From Micromonospora sp. HNM0581 (GTDB lineage Bacteria > Actinomycetota > Actinomycetes > Mycobacteriales > Micromonosporaceae): 64,000 bases of DNA. Each line of letters begins with the position of its first letter. The first letter of the stretch is position 1. This document shows positions 39,453 through 48,260 of the stretch, piece by piece. The stretch is from contig NZ_JAASAD010000005.1 in the NCBI RefSeq assembly GCF_012726175.1, positions 124,001 to 188,000 on the forward strand, written 5' to 3'. Below the pieces are notes generated by a model. It was not told the DNA's origin and made no database searches. It saw only the letters and a list, made by a program, of their open reading frames with translations. Made by a program: the position numbers and the translations under genes.

Positions 39453-39519
39453 CCGGTGGAGCTGCTGCGATCCAGGGCGGGTGGTGCGCCGGGGCGTCGA
39501 CCAGGCAGACTGGAAGCCC

Positions 39520-41034
39520 ATGTCGCCGTTCTCTTCCAGCCTGCGGTTGCACGACCGCTACGTGCTGCACGAACGTGTCGGCCTCGGCGGAATGTCCGAG
39601 GTGTGGCGCGCGGACGACGACGTCCTGGGGCGGTCTGTCGCGGTGAAGGTCCTCGCCGGGACGTTCGCCGTCGATCCGGACCTGCGGGCGACCCTGCGGC
39701 GGGAGGCCCGCGCTGCGGCACGCCTGACCCACCCGCACGTGACCCAGGTGTACGACTACGGCGAGGCGGCCCTGGCCGACGGCAACATCGTGCCGTACCT
39801 GGTGATGGAGTTGGTCGTCGGGAGGAACCTCGCCGACCGGCTGACCGACGGCCCGCTGCCCTGGCGGCCGGCCCTGCGGATGGCCGCCGAGGTGGCTGCC
39901 GCCCTGGCCGCCGCACACCGTCTCGGTGTGGTGCACTGCGACATCAAACCGGGCAACGTCATGCTCACCGACAACGGGGCCAAGGTGCTCGATTTCGGCA
40001 TCGCCGCCCTCGCCGGGTCGCCCACCCCAGATGGGCGACCGGCGGGCGGCACCCTGATGGGTACGCCCGCCTATCTGGCGCCGGAACGGTTGAGCGGCGC
40101 CCCGCCCCACCCGGCCAGCGACGTGTACGCCCTCGGCGTGCTGTTGTACCGCGCTCTGACCGGTGAGGTGCCGTTGCCCGTGCACAGCTGGCAGGACGCG
40201 GTCAGGGTGCACGCCGACCGTCCGGCGGTGGCGTCCCCACAGGTGCCCGACCTGCCGACCGACCTCGCCGAGGTGGTACTGGCCTGCCTTGACCCCGATC
40301 CGGAGCGACGTCCCACGGCCGGACGACTGGTCGCCCGCTTCGCCACCGCGGCGGCGGCGTCGACCACGGTCGACAGGCCGGTGACCGGGCCGGCTGCCGG
40401 CGGCGGACGGCAGGCGACGGCCGGTCGTGCGGGGCATCATCATCCACCGACCCTGATCGAGCCGGCGGCCCGCCCGGCGACCGCCGTGCCCCGCAGCGCA
40501 CGATCCGCGACGCATGGGCCACTGCCCGGCCGTTTCGTCCCGGCGTACGGCGGGCCGGTGGGCCGGCGGGGACGTACCGGCCCACCGGCCGGCGCACTTG
40601 TCACGTTCGCGCTGGTCCTGCTCCTGGGTCTGGGCGTGATGATTGTCCTCGACGGTCGCGGCGACGGGCAGCCGACCGCCGCTGCACCCACGTCCCCGGC
40701 AGCCCGGCCGACCTCTGCGGCACCCGCCGCAGCACCACGACCCGCCACCGCGACCCCGCCGGAGCCGCTGAGTCTGCGACGGGCGGCGGCCGAACTCATC
40801 GCGTTGCTCACCGAGGCGCAGCTCACCGGAGAAATCGAGCGGAAAGCCGCCGACCGGCTGCGGAAGGAACTGATCGAACTGGTCGGCGTCAGGCCGACGG
40901 ATCAGGAGGAACGACTCGAGGAGCTGCGGGAGCGTCTGGATGACGAGGTGGACCACGGTCGACTCTCCGCCGGGCTCGCCGAACGGGTGATCGACGTGTT
41001 GGACCGGTTCGAGGCGAGCCTGCCGGAGGACTGA
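39520..41034 (+). CDS. Transmembrane Ser/Thr protein kinase, non-RD type
   Basis: 504 residues from the ATG at 39520. The kinase domain covers about 14-275: GLGGMS loop (21-26), Lys43, catalytic loop HCDIKPGN (139-146) and DFG (158-160). The Arg before the catalytic Asp is Cys140, so this is a non-RD kinase, unlike the first kinase in the window. One membrane helix at about 358-378 is followed by an Ala/Pro/Thr linker and a charged helical domain (about 410-500) rich in Glu/Arg, likely coiled. The frame opens 13 codons earlier, but the kinase homology fits the ATG. Confidence 0.9.
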   Translation: MSPFSSSLRLHDRYVLHERVGLGGMSEVWRADDDVLGRSVAVKVLAGTFAVDPDLRATLRREARAAARLTHPHVTQVYDYGEAALADGNIVPYLVMELVVGRNLADRLTDGPLPWRPALRMAAEVAAALAAAHRLGVVHCDIKPGNVMLTDNGAKVLDFGIAALAGSPTPDGRPAGGTLMGTPAYLAPERLSGAPPHPASDVYALGVLLYRALTGEVPLPVHSWQDAVRVHADRPAVASPQVPDLPTDLAEVVLACLDPDPERRPTAGRLVARFATAAAASTTVDRPVTGPAAGGGRQATAGRAGHHHPPTLIEPAARPATAVPRSARSATHGPLPGRFVPAYGGPVGRRGRTGPPAGALVTFALVLLLGLGVMIVLDGRGDGQPTAAAPTSPAARPTSAAPAAAPRPATATPPEPLSLRRAAAELIALLTEAQLTGEIERKAADRLRKELIELVGVRPTDQEERLEELRERLDDEVDHGRLSAGLAERVIDVLDRFEASLPED

Positions 41035-41313
41035 CCGGTGGTGCGGATCCGGGTACCGCAGGAGTGGACGCCCGGTGCGGGGGCTCCCAGGTGAGGGCAC
41101 CATCTACCGCAGCGTCTGGTCCGATGGCCGACAGCCGACCGGGCGGGAGTCTGAGCGCTGACTCCCGCCCGGTCGGCACCCCGGTCCAGCTGAGCTACCG
41201 TCGACGTCTGTCGGGACAGGCACACAGACCGTCGGCGGACAACCTGCGCAGCGTGCCGTCAACGTGGCGTTCGGAGGCCGATCGCCCCCGGCACCATCGG
41301 TCCGTTCGTCAGG

Positions 41314-42165
41314 TCAGCTCGCCGAGCAGGGCCTGGCCAGGTTGACCAGATCGTCGGGCCGGTTCCCGTCGACCCGACCGATCGCGGTCGCGATGCGGTT
41401 GATCGCCGCCACGCGCTTGTCCTCCAGCGGACCGACGATGGCGTTGCGCACGAAGTTCGGGCCGCCCTGAGGGTTCACGGCCAGCTGGGCCAGTCGGGCG
41501 TCAGCCTCGGCGATCTGCTTGTCGAGGTTGGCCAGTTCGCGTTGCACCTCGGCCGCCGCCTGAGCCGGCACCGCTGGCAGCCGGTCCGCCACCGTCGGGC
41601 AGCTCACCCGCTGCGCCACGCCGGCCTGGGCATCGCCCGCACCGGAGTTCCCGTCACCCGGGTCGCCGTTGCCCGCCCCGGCATCGTCTGCACCCGCGTC
41701 ACCAGCTCCGGCGTCGCCGTTGACGGCGCTCGGCACTCCTGCGGCGTTCAGACCGCAGGTGGCCAAGCTGGCGAGGTCGGGGCGTTCGCCGCCGACCCGG
41801 GCGATGTTGATACCGATACGGTCCAGGGCCGCGGTTCGCTTGCTGGCGAGAGGGCCGAGGATGGCGTTCTGGACGAAGTTGGCGCCACCCTGAGGGTTGG
41901 CGGCCTGCTGGGCGAGGCGGGCGTTGGCCTCCGCGATCTGCTTGTCGAGGGTGGCCAACTCCTGCTCGACGCCGGCGACGGCGGCGGCGGGCACATCCGA
42001 CAGCTTGTCCCGTACCGTCGGGCAATTCGCCGTCTGTGGCTGGGCGGCGTCGTCGGCTGCGGAGGCCAGCGTCAGGCCGCCGCCCAGGAGCGCGACCGCC
42101 AGGACACCGACGCCGCCGAGCTTCAGGGCAGCGTGCTTTCGGTGCTGCTGCGTACGCCTGACCAT
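41314..42165 (-). CDS. Secreted protein made of two homologous repeats
   Basis: 283 residues, no known family recognised. The signal peptide (LKLGGVGVLAVALLGGGLTLASA) follows a basic start. Two repeats of about 90 residues share CPTVxDxLxxVPA, ELAxLDKQIAEAxARLAQ, NPQGGxNFVxNAI, GPLxxKRxAAxxRI and end in a cysteine. A Gly/Asp/Ala-rich acidic linker (about 145-185) joins them. Each repeat has one Cys at each end, probably a disulfide. GAGGAG precedes the ATG at 42165; the frame upstream is noise. Function unknown. Confidence 0.72.
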   Translation of the reverse strand: MVRRTQQHRKHAALKLGGVGVLAVALLGGGLTLASAADDAAQPQTANCPTVRDKLSDVPAAAVAGVEQELATLDKQIAEANARLAQQAANPQGGANFVQNAILGPLASKRTAALDRIGINIARVGGERPDLASLATCGLNAAGVPSAVNGDAGAGDAGADDAGAGNGDPGDGNSGAGDAQAGVAQRVSCPTVADRLPAVPAQAAAEVQRELANLDKQIAEADARLAQLAVNPQGGPNFVRNAIVGPLEDKRVAAINRIATAIGRVDGNRPDDLVNLARPCSAS

Positions 42166-42422
42166 GCTTCTCTCCTCATGATTGACCGCCCGACGGTTCG
42201 GCCCGCCGGCTGGTGCGCGATAGCCCCTCACGGGCGACGTCGGATCGAGCTGCGGGAGCGCTCCCGTCGCAGGTCCGGACGTCCTGTGTGTTCGGCCGTG
42301 AGTACGGGGGGGTGCGGGCGAACAGTTCAACGTTCCACGTGAAGATCGCGGCGCCCGGCCAGCCCGACCCGGCCGGGACGGAGCGGGTGACGGTGCGAAC
42401 AATGCCGATAGTCTGCGTGTTC

Positions 42423-43868
42423 ATGAAGATCCGGGCCCTGGCCGCCGGTTGCGCAACCATCGTCGTCGTCACGATGTCCGCTACACCTGGCGGTGCGGCG
42501 ATCACTGTCGGTTCCGGACTTGTCGGTCCGGTCGCGTCACCACCAGTCGTGACGCCGCCACCCGCAGCGGACACCAGCACGCCGACCTCGGCGGTGGTGC
42601 CCTGCCCGCGGGCGGTGGCACCGAAGGCCGTCCGGTCACCGAAGCCGACGCCACCCCCACCCGTGCCGGAACACCGGGTGGTCGGCGGCCCCGCCCTCGC
42701 CTCTGCTGGGCTGGTCGTGCCGCCCGGTGTACCGACCCCACCGAAGGTGACGGCGACCTCGTGGCTGGTGGCGGACCTGGACACCGCGGAGGTGCTGGGT
42801 GGCTGCGGTCCCCACGAGCACGCGACCCCCGCCAGTGTGCAGAAGCTGTTGCTGGCCGCGACGATGCTGCCGAAACTCGATCCGACCCAGGTCGTCACGG
42901 TCACCGAGGAGGACCTGGACATCGCTCCGGGTAGTTCGGCGGTCGGCCTGTTACCGGGCGGCCGGTACCGCGTGGAGACACTATGGTTGGGGCTGCTGCT
43001 GCAATCCGGGAACGAGGCGGCGAACGCGTTGGCCCGCCTCGGTGGCGGTGCCGACGGTGTGACCGGTGGGCTGCGGGCGATGAACGAGCAGGCGAGGCTG
43101 CTCGGCGCGTACCAGACCCACGCGGTGACCCCGTCCGGGTTGGACGCCCCTGGGCAGTTCACCAGCGCGTACGACCTGGCCCTGATAGCCCGGGTCTGCT
43201 TCGATGATCCGGCTTTCCGCCGGTACGCGCTCACGGAGCGCACCCGAATCCCGGCTCAGCGGGCATTGAAGGCCAATGGCTTCGAGATTCAGAACGAGAA
43301 CCCACTGGTGTACCGATACGCCGGCGCGCTCGGCGGCAAGACCGGCTTCACCGACTACGCGCGACACACCTACGTCGGCGCGGCCGAACGGGACGGTCGT
43401 CGCCTGGTCGTCACGCTGCTCGGCGCCGAGCCTCGGCCGCAACGCGGCTGGGAGCAGGGCGCCGCGCTCCTCGACTGGGGCTTCGCACTACCCCGGCAGG
43501 TGAGCGTCGGACGGTTGATCGAGCCCGGGGAGTTGGACGCCGAACCGTCACCGGCACCGACCCGGCCGGTCGACGCGACACTGCCAGCCGGGGCTACGTC
43601 AGCGGAGACGGTGGGCACCGCCGCTGCGGCCGAGGGGCCGGGGGCGGGCACGTTCGTGGCGTTGGCCGTCGGAGCGCTAGCGATCACCCTGGCGATCCTC
43701 GTCGCCCGCCGATGCCGCTCACCGCGCCCGACCAGGTACGGGCTGCCGATTCGACGGACTCGTCGGAATCCACCCGATAGCGTCGCTGGTTGTGAGAACC
43801 AGTCTGGTCGACCGCCGTCGCTGGCGGCGGCGCACCGCCGGGACACGCGCCGGTCGGCACTGAGGTGA
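42423..43868 (+). CDS. D-alanyl-D-alanine carboxypeptidase (peptidase S11, DacA/DacC-like)
   Basis: Penicillin-binding protein that trims peptidoglycan stem peptides outside the membrane, 481 residues. Signal peptide 1-25, Pro-rich stalk (40-110), then the S11 domain: SVQK (138-141) is the SxxK active site, SGN (195-197) the SxN motif and GGKTGFT the KTG motif. A C-terminal membrane helix (FVALAVGALAITLAILVA) anchors it. ATG chosen because it starts the signal peptide; TAGTCT eight bases upstream suggests a leaderless mRNA. Stop overlaps the dipeptidase gene (GTGA). Confidence 0.92.
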   Translation: MKIRALAAGCATIVVVTMSATPGGAAITVGSGLVGPVASPPVVTPPPAADTSTPTSAVVPCPRAVAPKAVRSPKPTPPPPVPEHRVVGGPALASAGLVVPPGVPTPPKVTATSWLVADLDTAEVLGGCGPHEHATPASVQKLLLAATMLPKLDPTQVVTVTEEDLDIAPGSSAVGLLPGGRYRVETLWLGLLLQSGNEAANALARLGGGADGVTGGLRAMNEQARLLGAYQTHAVTPSGLDAPGQFTSAYDLALIARVCFDDPAFRRYALTERTRIPAQRALKANGFEIQNENPLVYRYAGALGGKTGFTDYARHTYVGAAERDGRRLVVTLLGAEPRPQRGWEQGAALLDWGFALPRQVSVGRLIEPGELDAEPSPAPTRPVDATLPAGATSAETVGTAAAAEGPGAGTFVALAVGALAITLAILVARRCRSPRPTRYGLPIRRTRRNPPDSVAGCENQSGRPPSLAAAHRRDTRRSALR

Positions 43869-44692
43869 CCTCGTCGCGTCTGCTCGCCCGGACGAGCCCG
43901 ACGGTGGTTGCGGCACTGCTGGTCGTCACCGGTGGCTGCGGACCGGGCGGTGGGCCCACGCCGGCACCACCGTCGTCACCGGTACCGGCGCCGTCGGTGT
44001 CGCCGGGCTTCGTCGTGCTGTCCGATGTCGACGACCGGATTCTCGCCGACATCCGGTACGCCTCGGCGGACAATTTCCTCGGGCGCCGTGTCGACGGCTA
44101 CCAGGAACCGCTGTGCCTGCTCACCGCCCCGGCCGCTGCGGCCCTGCGCCGGGTGCAGGACGCCGCGCTCGCGGTCGGACGCAGCCTCAAGGTGTACGAC
44201 TGTTACCGCCCGCAGCGGGCCACCGACGACTTTCTGCACTGGGCCGGCCAGCCCGGGCAGGACGCGATGAAAACTGCCTTCTACCCCCGGGTGCCCAAGG
44301 CGGAGCTCGTCGCCCGGGGCTATCTCGGTGCACCGAGTGCGCACAGCCGGGGCAGCACGGTCGATCTCACGCTCGTCGACTTGCCGGCTACCGAGCCGGA
44401 CCAACGTCGCCCCGCAGAGCCGGTGGTGGAGTGCGTCGTGGCGACGTCGCAGCGTCCCGCCGACAACAGCGTGGACATGGGTACCGGCTTCGACTGCTTC
44501 GACCCCTTGTCGCACACCGACTCCGAGCAGGTCGGTCCCGTCGCGGTGGAGAACCGGCGGCAGCTGCGGCGGCTGATGACCGATGGTGGCTTCGTCGGCT
44601 ACGACCGGGAGTGGTGGCACTTCCGCTACCGGGACGAACCCTGGCCGGACACCTACTTCGACCTACCGGTGACCCGTTCCTCGGCCGACTGA
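43865..44692 (+). CDS. D-Ala-D-Ala dipeptidase-like lipoprotein (VanX/DdpX family, M15D)
   Basis: Predicted zinc dipeptidase on the outer face of the membrane, 275 residues. The signal peptide ends in lipobox VTGGC. VanX-family motifs are VLSDVDDRILADIRYASADNF, the first zinc site SAHSRGSTVDLTL (SxHxxGxxxD) and the second EWWHF. YDCYRPQRA carries the conserved Arg. True VanX is cytosolic; a lipoprotein form points to cell-wall turnover rather than precursor destruction. Translationally coupled to the carboxypeptidase. Confidence 0.9.
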   Translation: MTSSRLLARTSPTVVAALLVVTGGCGPGGGPTPAPPSSPVPAPSVSPGFVVLSDVDDRILADIRYASADNFLGRRVDGYQEPLCLLTAPAAAALRRVQDAALAVGRSLKVYDCYRPQRATDDFLHWAGQPGQDAMKTAFYPRVPKAELVARGYLGAPSAHSRGSTVDLTLVDLPATEPDQRRPAEPVVECVVATSQRPADNSVDMGTGFDCFDPLSHTDSEQVGPVAVENRRQLRRLMTDGGFVGYDREWWHFRYRDEPWPDTYFDLPVTRSSAD

Positions 44693-44836
44693 CACCTCGA
44701 CTGTCCGATGGAGAGCGACCCGGATGGACCTGCCATGGACCGTCGTGCCTGTGGGCGGCTGAGCGTCGTTCGCGTCGCCCCGTAGGCTGTCACCCATGAT
44801 TGCCGTACGTCAGCGAGACCATGACGTACGGTTGCC

Positions 44837-45781
44837 GTGTACGCCGTTGCTGGCCGCGCGGTGAGAAAGCCGCCCGTGCCGGTTCCTCGACGTGGGTCGG
44901 CCCGCGCGACCGGGGTGGTCGGTCTCTGCGCCCGGCTTGCCACGTCGCGCTCCTTCGAGATCGCGATCGTCGGCGTCATCCTCGCCAACGGAGTGGTACT
45001 CGGTCTGGAGACGTACCACCACACAGGTCTGGCGGGCATTGCGTTGCGCGCGTCGGAGTGGGCGTTCCGGGCGGTGTTCGTCGCCGAGATCAGCATCCGG
45101 ATCCTGGCGTACGGTCGCCGCCCGCAGGACTTCTTCCGGCACGGCTGGAACGTCTTCGACTTCCTGGTCATCGCCGCGATCTTCATCCCCGGTCTGCACG
45201 GCGACTCGGCGCTGCTGCGGGTGGTCCGGGTGCTGAGGATCGTGCGGTTGGTGCGGTTCTCACCTGGCTTGCGAACGATCGTCTCCGCGCTCTGGCGCAG
45301 CCTGCCCGGCATCGGCGGCTTCTTCGCGCTGGCAGTGGTGACGCTCTACGTGTACGGCATGGCCGGCTGGTTGATCTTCGGCGAGGTCTATCCGGAGCAG
45401 TACGGCGACATCGGTCGAGCACTGCTGACGCTGTTCGTCCTGCTGTCGTTGGAGACGCTGCCCGACCTCATCGAGCAGGGCATGGCGTTCTCGCCCTGGA
45501 CGGTGCTGTACTACGGCAGCTTCGTGGTGATCACCGTCAACCTGCTGCTCAACATCCTGGTCGCGGTCTTCGTCAACTCGATGGAGGAGGCACGCCGGTT
45601 GGAGATGACCGAGGGCCTGGGGCACGGCTACGACTCCGACGGCGACGGGGTGGCCGACGAGGTGGACCGGATCGCGATCAGTCAACGTCTCGACGACCTG
45701 CGTACGCTCATCGTCGAACTCGAACGGGAACTGCGGATCGACCGCGACGACACCCGACTGAGCCGGGCCGGCAAGGAGTAG
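44837..45781 (+). CDS. Voltage-gated-type cation channel (NaChBac-like), filter SLETLP
   Basis: Six-helix ion channel subunit, 314 residues, expected to work as a tetramer. S4 carries five Arg at every third position (RVVRVLRIVRLVR). The pore loop reads TLFVLLSLETLPD, with Glu where NaChBac has the selectivity Glu (TLESW). The C-terminus has an EF-hand-like loop DSDGDGVADEVD and a coiled-coil tail (LDDLRTLIVELERELRID), which in bacterial channels holds the tetramer together. Start could also be the GTG nine codons later. A second, different channel follows. Confidence 0.88.
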   Translation: MYAVAGRAVRKPPVPVPRRGSARATGVVGLCARLATSRSFEIAIVGVILANGVVLGLETYHHTGLAGIALRASEWAFRAVFVAEISIRILAYGRRPQDFFRHGWNVFDFLVIAAIFIPGLHGDSALLRVVRVLRIVRLVRFSPGLRTIVSALWRSLPGIGGFFALAVVTLYVYGMAGWLIFGEVYPEQYGDIGRALLTLFVLLSLETLPDLIEQGMAFSPWTVLYYGSFVVITVNLLLNILVAVFVNSMEEARRLEMTEGLGHGYDSDGDGVADEVDRIAISQRLDDLRTLIVELERELRIDRDDTRLSRAGKE

Positions 45782-45950
45782 ACCCCGGCACTCGGGCCGT
45801 TCGACCAGGATCACCGCGCAGCAGGATGACCTGGTCGAGGTCGTCCGTACTGTGTGGCTGATCCCACCGTCCGATGTGGCTGGTCCCACCGTCCGACGGG
45901 TCCCGGGGTGTCATAGGCTGCGTCCGGTTCGATGCCGGTCGAGGAGATCC

Positions 45951-46931
45951 ATGACGCGCGCTGTCCGTACTCCGTTGCACCGGCTCGCCGGGCGGTGTCA
46001 GGCCGTCGTGGCCGCCGGCTGGTTCAACCTCGCCAGCTTCGCGGTGGTGATCGCCAACGCGGCGGCGCTGGGCCTGGAGACGTACGGCGACGTCGTGGCC
46101 GCCGTGGGTGGAGCGCTGCGCGCGGTCGAGTACGCCTGTGTGGCCCTGTTCGTCCTCGAACTGTTGATCCGGTTCGGCGCCCACGTCCCGGCTCCGGGCG
46201 GGTTCCTTCGGGACCGGTGGAACGTTTTCGACCTGCTCATCGTCGTCGCCCCGCTGCTGCCCGGCGTGCGGGAGAACGTGACGCTGTTGCGGCTGCTGCG
46301 ACTGGCCCGCATCGTGCGCGCGTTCCGGCTCTTTCCGAGCCTACGGGTGATCCTGGTCGGCATCCGCCGCAGCCTGCCCGGACTGGCCAGCTTCCTGCTG
46401 GTCACCGCGCTGTTGCTGTACGGGTACGCGATGCTGGGCTGGATGTTGTTCGGGGCGGCCTACCCGCAGGACTACGGCACCGTCGGCCGTGCGATGCTCA
46501 CCCTGTTCCTGCTGCTGTCGCTGGACGGGATCACCGACACCCTTCAGGCTGGCCGCGATGTCACCGACTGGGCGGTGCTGTACTACGTCTCCTACATGGT
46601 GGCCGCCTGTTACCTGCTTACCAATCTGCTGGTGGGTCTGGTGTTGACCGCCCTGCAGGAGGCGCACCAGGACGAGCAGGTCGCCGCGCAGCGTGGCGTA
46701 CGTGCGGCGGGTCGGCAGGCCGATGACGAGCCGTCGGTACGTGAGCAACTGGCCCGGGTGCAGGCGATCATCGCCGACATCGAACGGCGGCTGCCCGACA
46801 CGGTCCCGGTCGGACCTGCCCCCGCCGTGCGGGGCAGGTCCGTGCGGGGCGGTGAGGCCGGTACGCTCGTCCTGCCGAAACCGCGGGTGAGCCGACGGTC
46901 TGGCGGGCGGGGGCGGCGTAAGCGCAGGTGA
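45951..46931 (+). CDS. Voltage-gated-type cation channel, filter SLDGIT
   Basis: 326-residue paralogue of the preceding channel. S1-S4 are complete with five S4 Arg (RLLRLARIVRAFR). The pore loop is TLFLLLSLDGITD, with Asp replacing the selectivity Glu. The C-terminus has a helix QLARVQAIIADIERRL and a strongly basic tail (RRSGGRGRRKRR), and no EF-like loop. GAGGAGA precedes the ATG at 45951, which is preferred to upstream in-frame codons. Confidence 0.88.
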   Translation: MTRAVRTPLHRLAGRCQAVVAAGWFNLASFAVVIANAAALGLETYGDVVAAVGGALRAVEYACVALFVLELLIRFGAHVPAPGGFLRDRWNVFDLLIVVAPLLPGVRENVTLLRLLRLARIVRAFRLFPSLRVILVGIRRSLPGLASFLLVTALLLYGYAMLGWMLFGAAYPQDYGTVGRAMLTLFLLLSLDGITDTLQAGRDVTDWAVLYYVSYMVAACYLLTNLLVGLVLTALQEAHQDEQVAAQRGVRAAGRQADDEPSVREQLARVQAIIADIERRLPDTVPVGPAPAVRGRSVRGGEAGTLVLPKPRVSRRSGGRGRRKRR

Positions 46932-47093
46932 GGTCGTCGGCGGCCTCCCCGCCTGACAGCCCCGCCCGGCACCGCTGCCGGTCATCTGGTCGAGTGCCTC
47001 AGGAACTCCGCGGAACGGGTTGTTCCGGGTGCCGCAACCGCATGATCGGGGCGGGGCGGGTGGGGCGGGATGGGGGTGGGATAGTGAGCGGTT

Positions 47094-48137
47094 GTGGCTA
47101 GGTATGGGGTGTTGAGTCTGCCGTCGGGTAACCGGGTGTACTCGGGAGCGGCGGTGGAACTGACCCGGGCGGAGCTGTCGATTTTTGGCGACGCGGTGCT
47201 GGGCGGGCGCATCGGCGACGTGGCGACCGCGACGATCGGCGGGGCGCGCTACGTGACGTTCGACGCCGACGGTGGCCTGAGTGAGCGGGACGCGGCGCTG
47301 CTCGGCAACCTCTCCGGCGCGTACGCGATCTTCGAGTTCGTCGGTGACCTGCTACGGCCGGTGCCGGTGACCCGGTTGGACCGCTTCGACGACGACCTGC
47401 TCACCATCCAGAAGTACCCGGGCAAGACCAACGAGCAGTTCACCAAGCTGCTGCTCAACGTCACGCTGCTCGCCTCGGACGGAGCCGGTGACCTGCTGAC
47501 CCGGCGGTTCCGGGTACTCGATCCGCTGTGCGGCCGGGGTACCACCCTCAACCAGGCGATGATGTACGGCTTCGACGCCGCCGGCCTGGATCGCGAGAGC
47601 AAGGACTTCGAGGCGTACCAGACGTTCCTGAGTACCTGGCTCAAACGCAAACGGATCAAGCACCGGGTGTTGGAGTCCGGGCCGATCCGGCGGGAGCGTA
47701 AAGTGGTCGGCCGGCGACTGCGGGTGGAGGTCGCCGCCTCGAAGGAGGCACACAAGGCCGGCGACACGCAGTCGGTGGACGTGGTGAACGCCGACACCAC
47801 CCGGGTCGGTGAGTTCTTCCGCCCAGAGACCATCGACGTGGTGGTGGCCGACGCTCCGTACGGCGTGCAGCACGGCAGCCGTACCGCCGAGAACGGACTG
47901 GCCCGCGACCCGCTGGCCCTGCTCACCGCCGCCGTGCCCGGGTGGGTGCGGGTGCTGCGTCCCGGTGGCGCACTGGGCATTTCGTGGAACACCAATGTGG
48001 CCCGGCGTGAGGCCGCCGTCGAACGCCTGACCGCAGCCGGCCTCACTGTCCTGGACGCCGGTCCGTGGCGGGCCCTCTCCCACCGCGTCGACCAAGCCAT
48101 CGTCCGCGACGTCCTGGTGGCCCACAAACCCCACTGA
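47094..48137 (+). CDS. RNA/DNA-methylase-like SAM methyltransferase (TRM11/TrmN type)
   Basis: 347 residues. An N-terminal substrate-recognition part (1-115) precedes the catalytic domain with DPLCGRGTTLNQ (motif I, about 143) and ADAPYGVQHG (motif IV, a D-x-PY variant of N-PPY). This arrangement resembles tRNA guanosine methyltransferases of the TRM11/TrmG10 group. No THUMP domain is clear. GATAGT eight bases before the GTG and no ribosome-binding site suggest a leaderless mRNA. Confidence 0.78.
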   Translation: MARYGVLSLPSGNRVYSGAAVELTRAELSIFGDAVLGGRIGDVATATIGGARYVTFDADGGLSERDAALLGNLSGAYAIFEFVGDLLRPVPVTRLDRFDDDLLTIQKYPGKTNEQFTKLLLNVTLLASDGAGDLLTRRFRVLDPLCGRGTTLNQAMMYGFDAAGLDRESKDFEAYQTFLSTWLKRKRIKHRVLESGPIRRERKVVGRRLRVEVAASKEAHKAGDTQSVDVVNADTTRVGEFFRPETIDVVVADAPYGVQHGSRTAENGLARDPLALLTAAVPGWVRVLRPGGALGISWNTNVARREAAVERLTAAGLTVLDAGPWRALSHRVDQAIVRDVLVAHKPH

Positions 48138-48170
48138 CCACCCCACCCCACCCTGCACCCCCACCCTCCT

Positions 48171-48232
48171 TGTTGATCATGAGGTTGACGGCGATGTTGA
48201 TCTCCATGATGCCGCTAACCTCATGATCAACA
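48171..48232. repeat. 62-bp near-perfect palindrome between convergent genes
   Basis: Perfect 16-base arms, TGTTGATCATGAGGTT (48171-48186) and its complement (48217-48232), flank a 30-base centre that is itself partly self-complementary (GACGGCGATG with CATGATGCCGCT). GC-rich complementary runs continue outside the arms. It can fold on either strand and probably terminates both facing transcripts. Elements of this kind recur in Micromonospora intergenic regions, as far as I remember; no second copy was noticed in the window. Confidence 0.75.
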
Positions 48233-48260
48233 GGGGTGCCGGGGGTGGGTGGGGAGGGGG

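Noticed and set aside
42423..44692. Vancomycin-resistance (van) cluster
   Set aside because: No VanH, VanA/B ligase or VanRS genes; only the carboxypeptidase and dipeptidase homologues are present.
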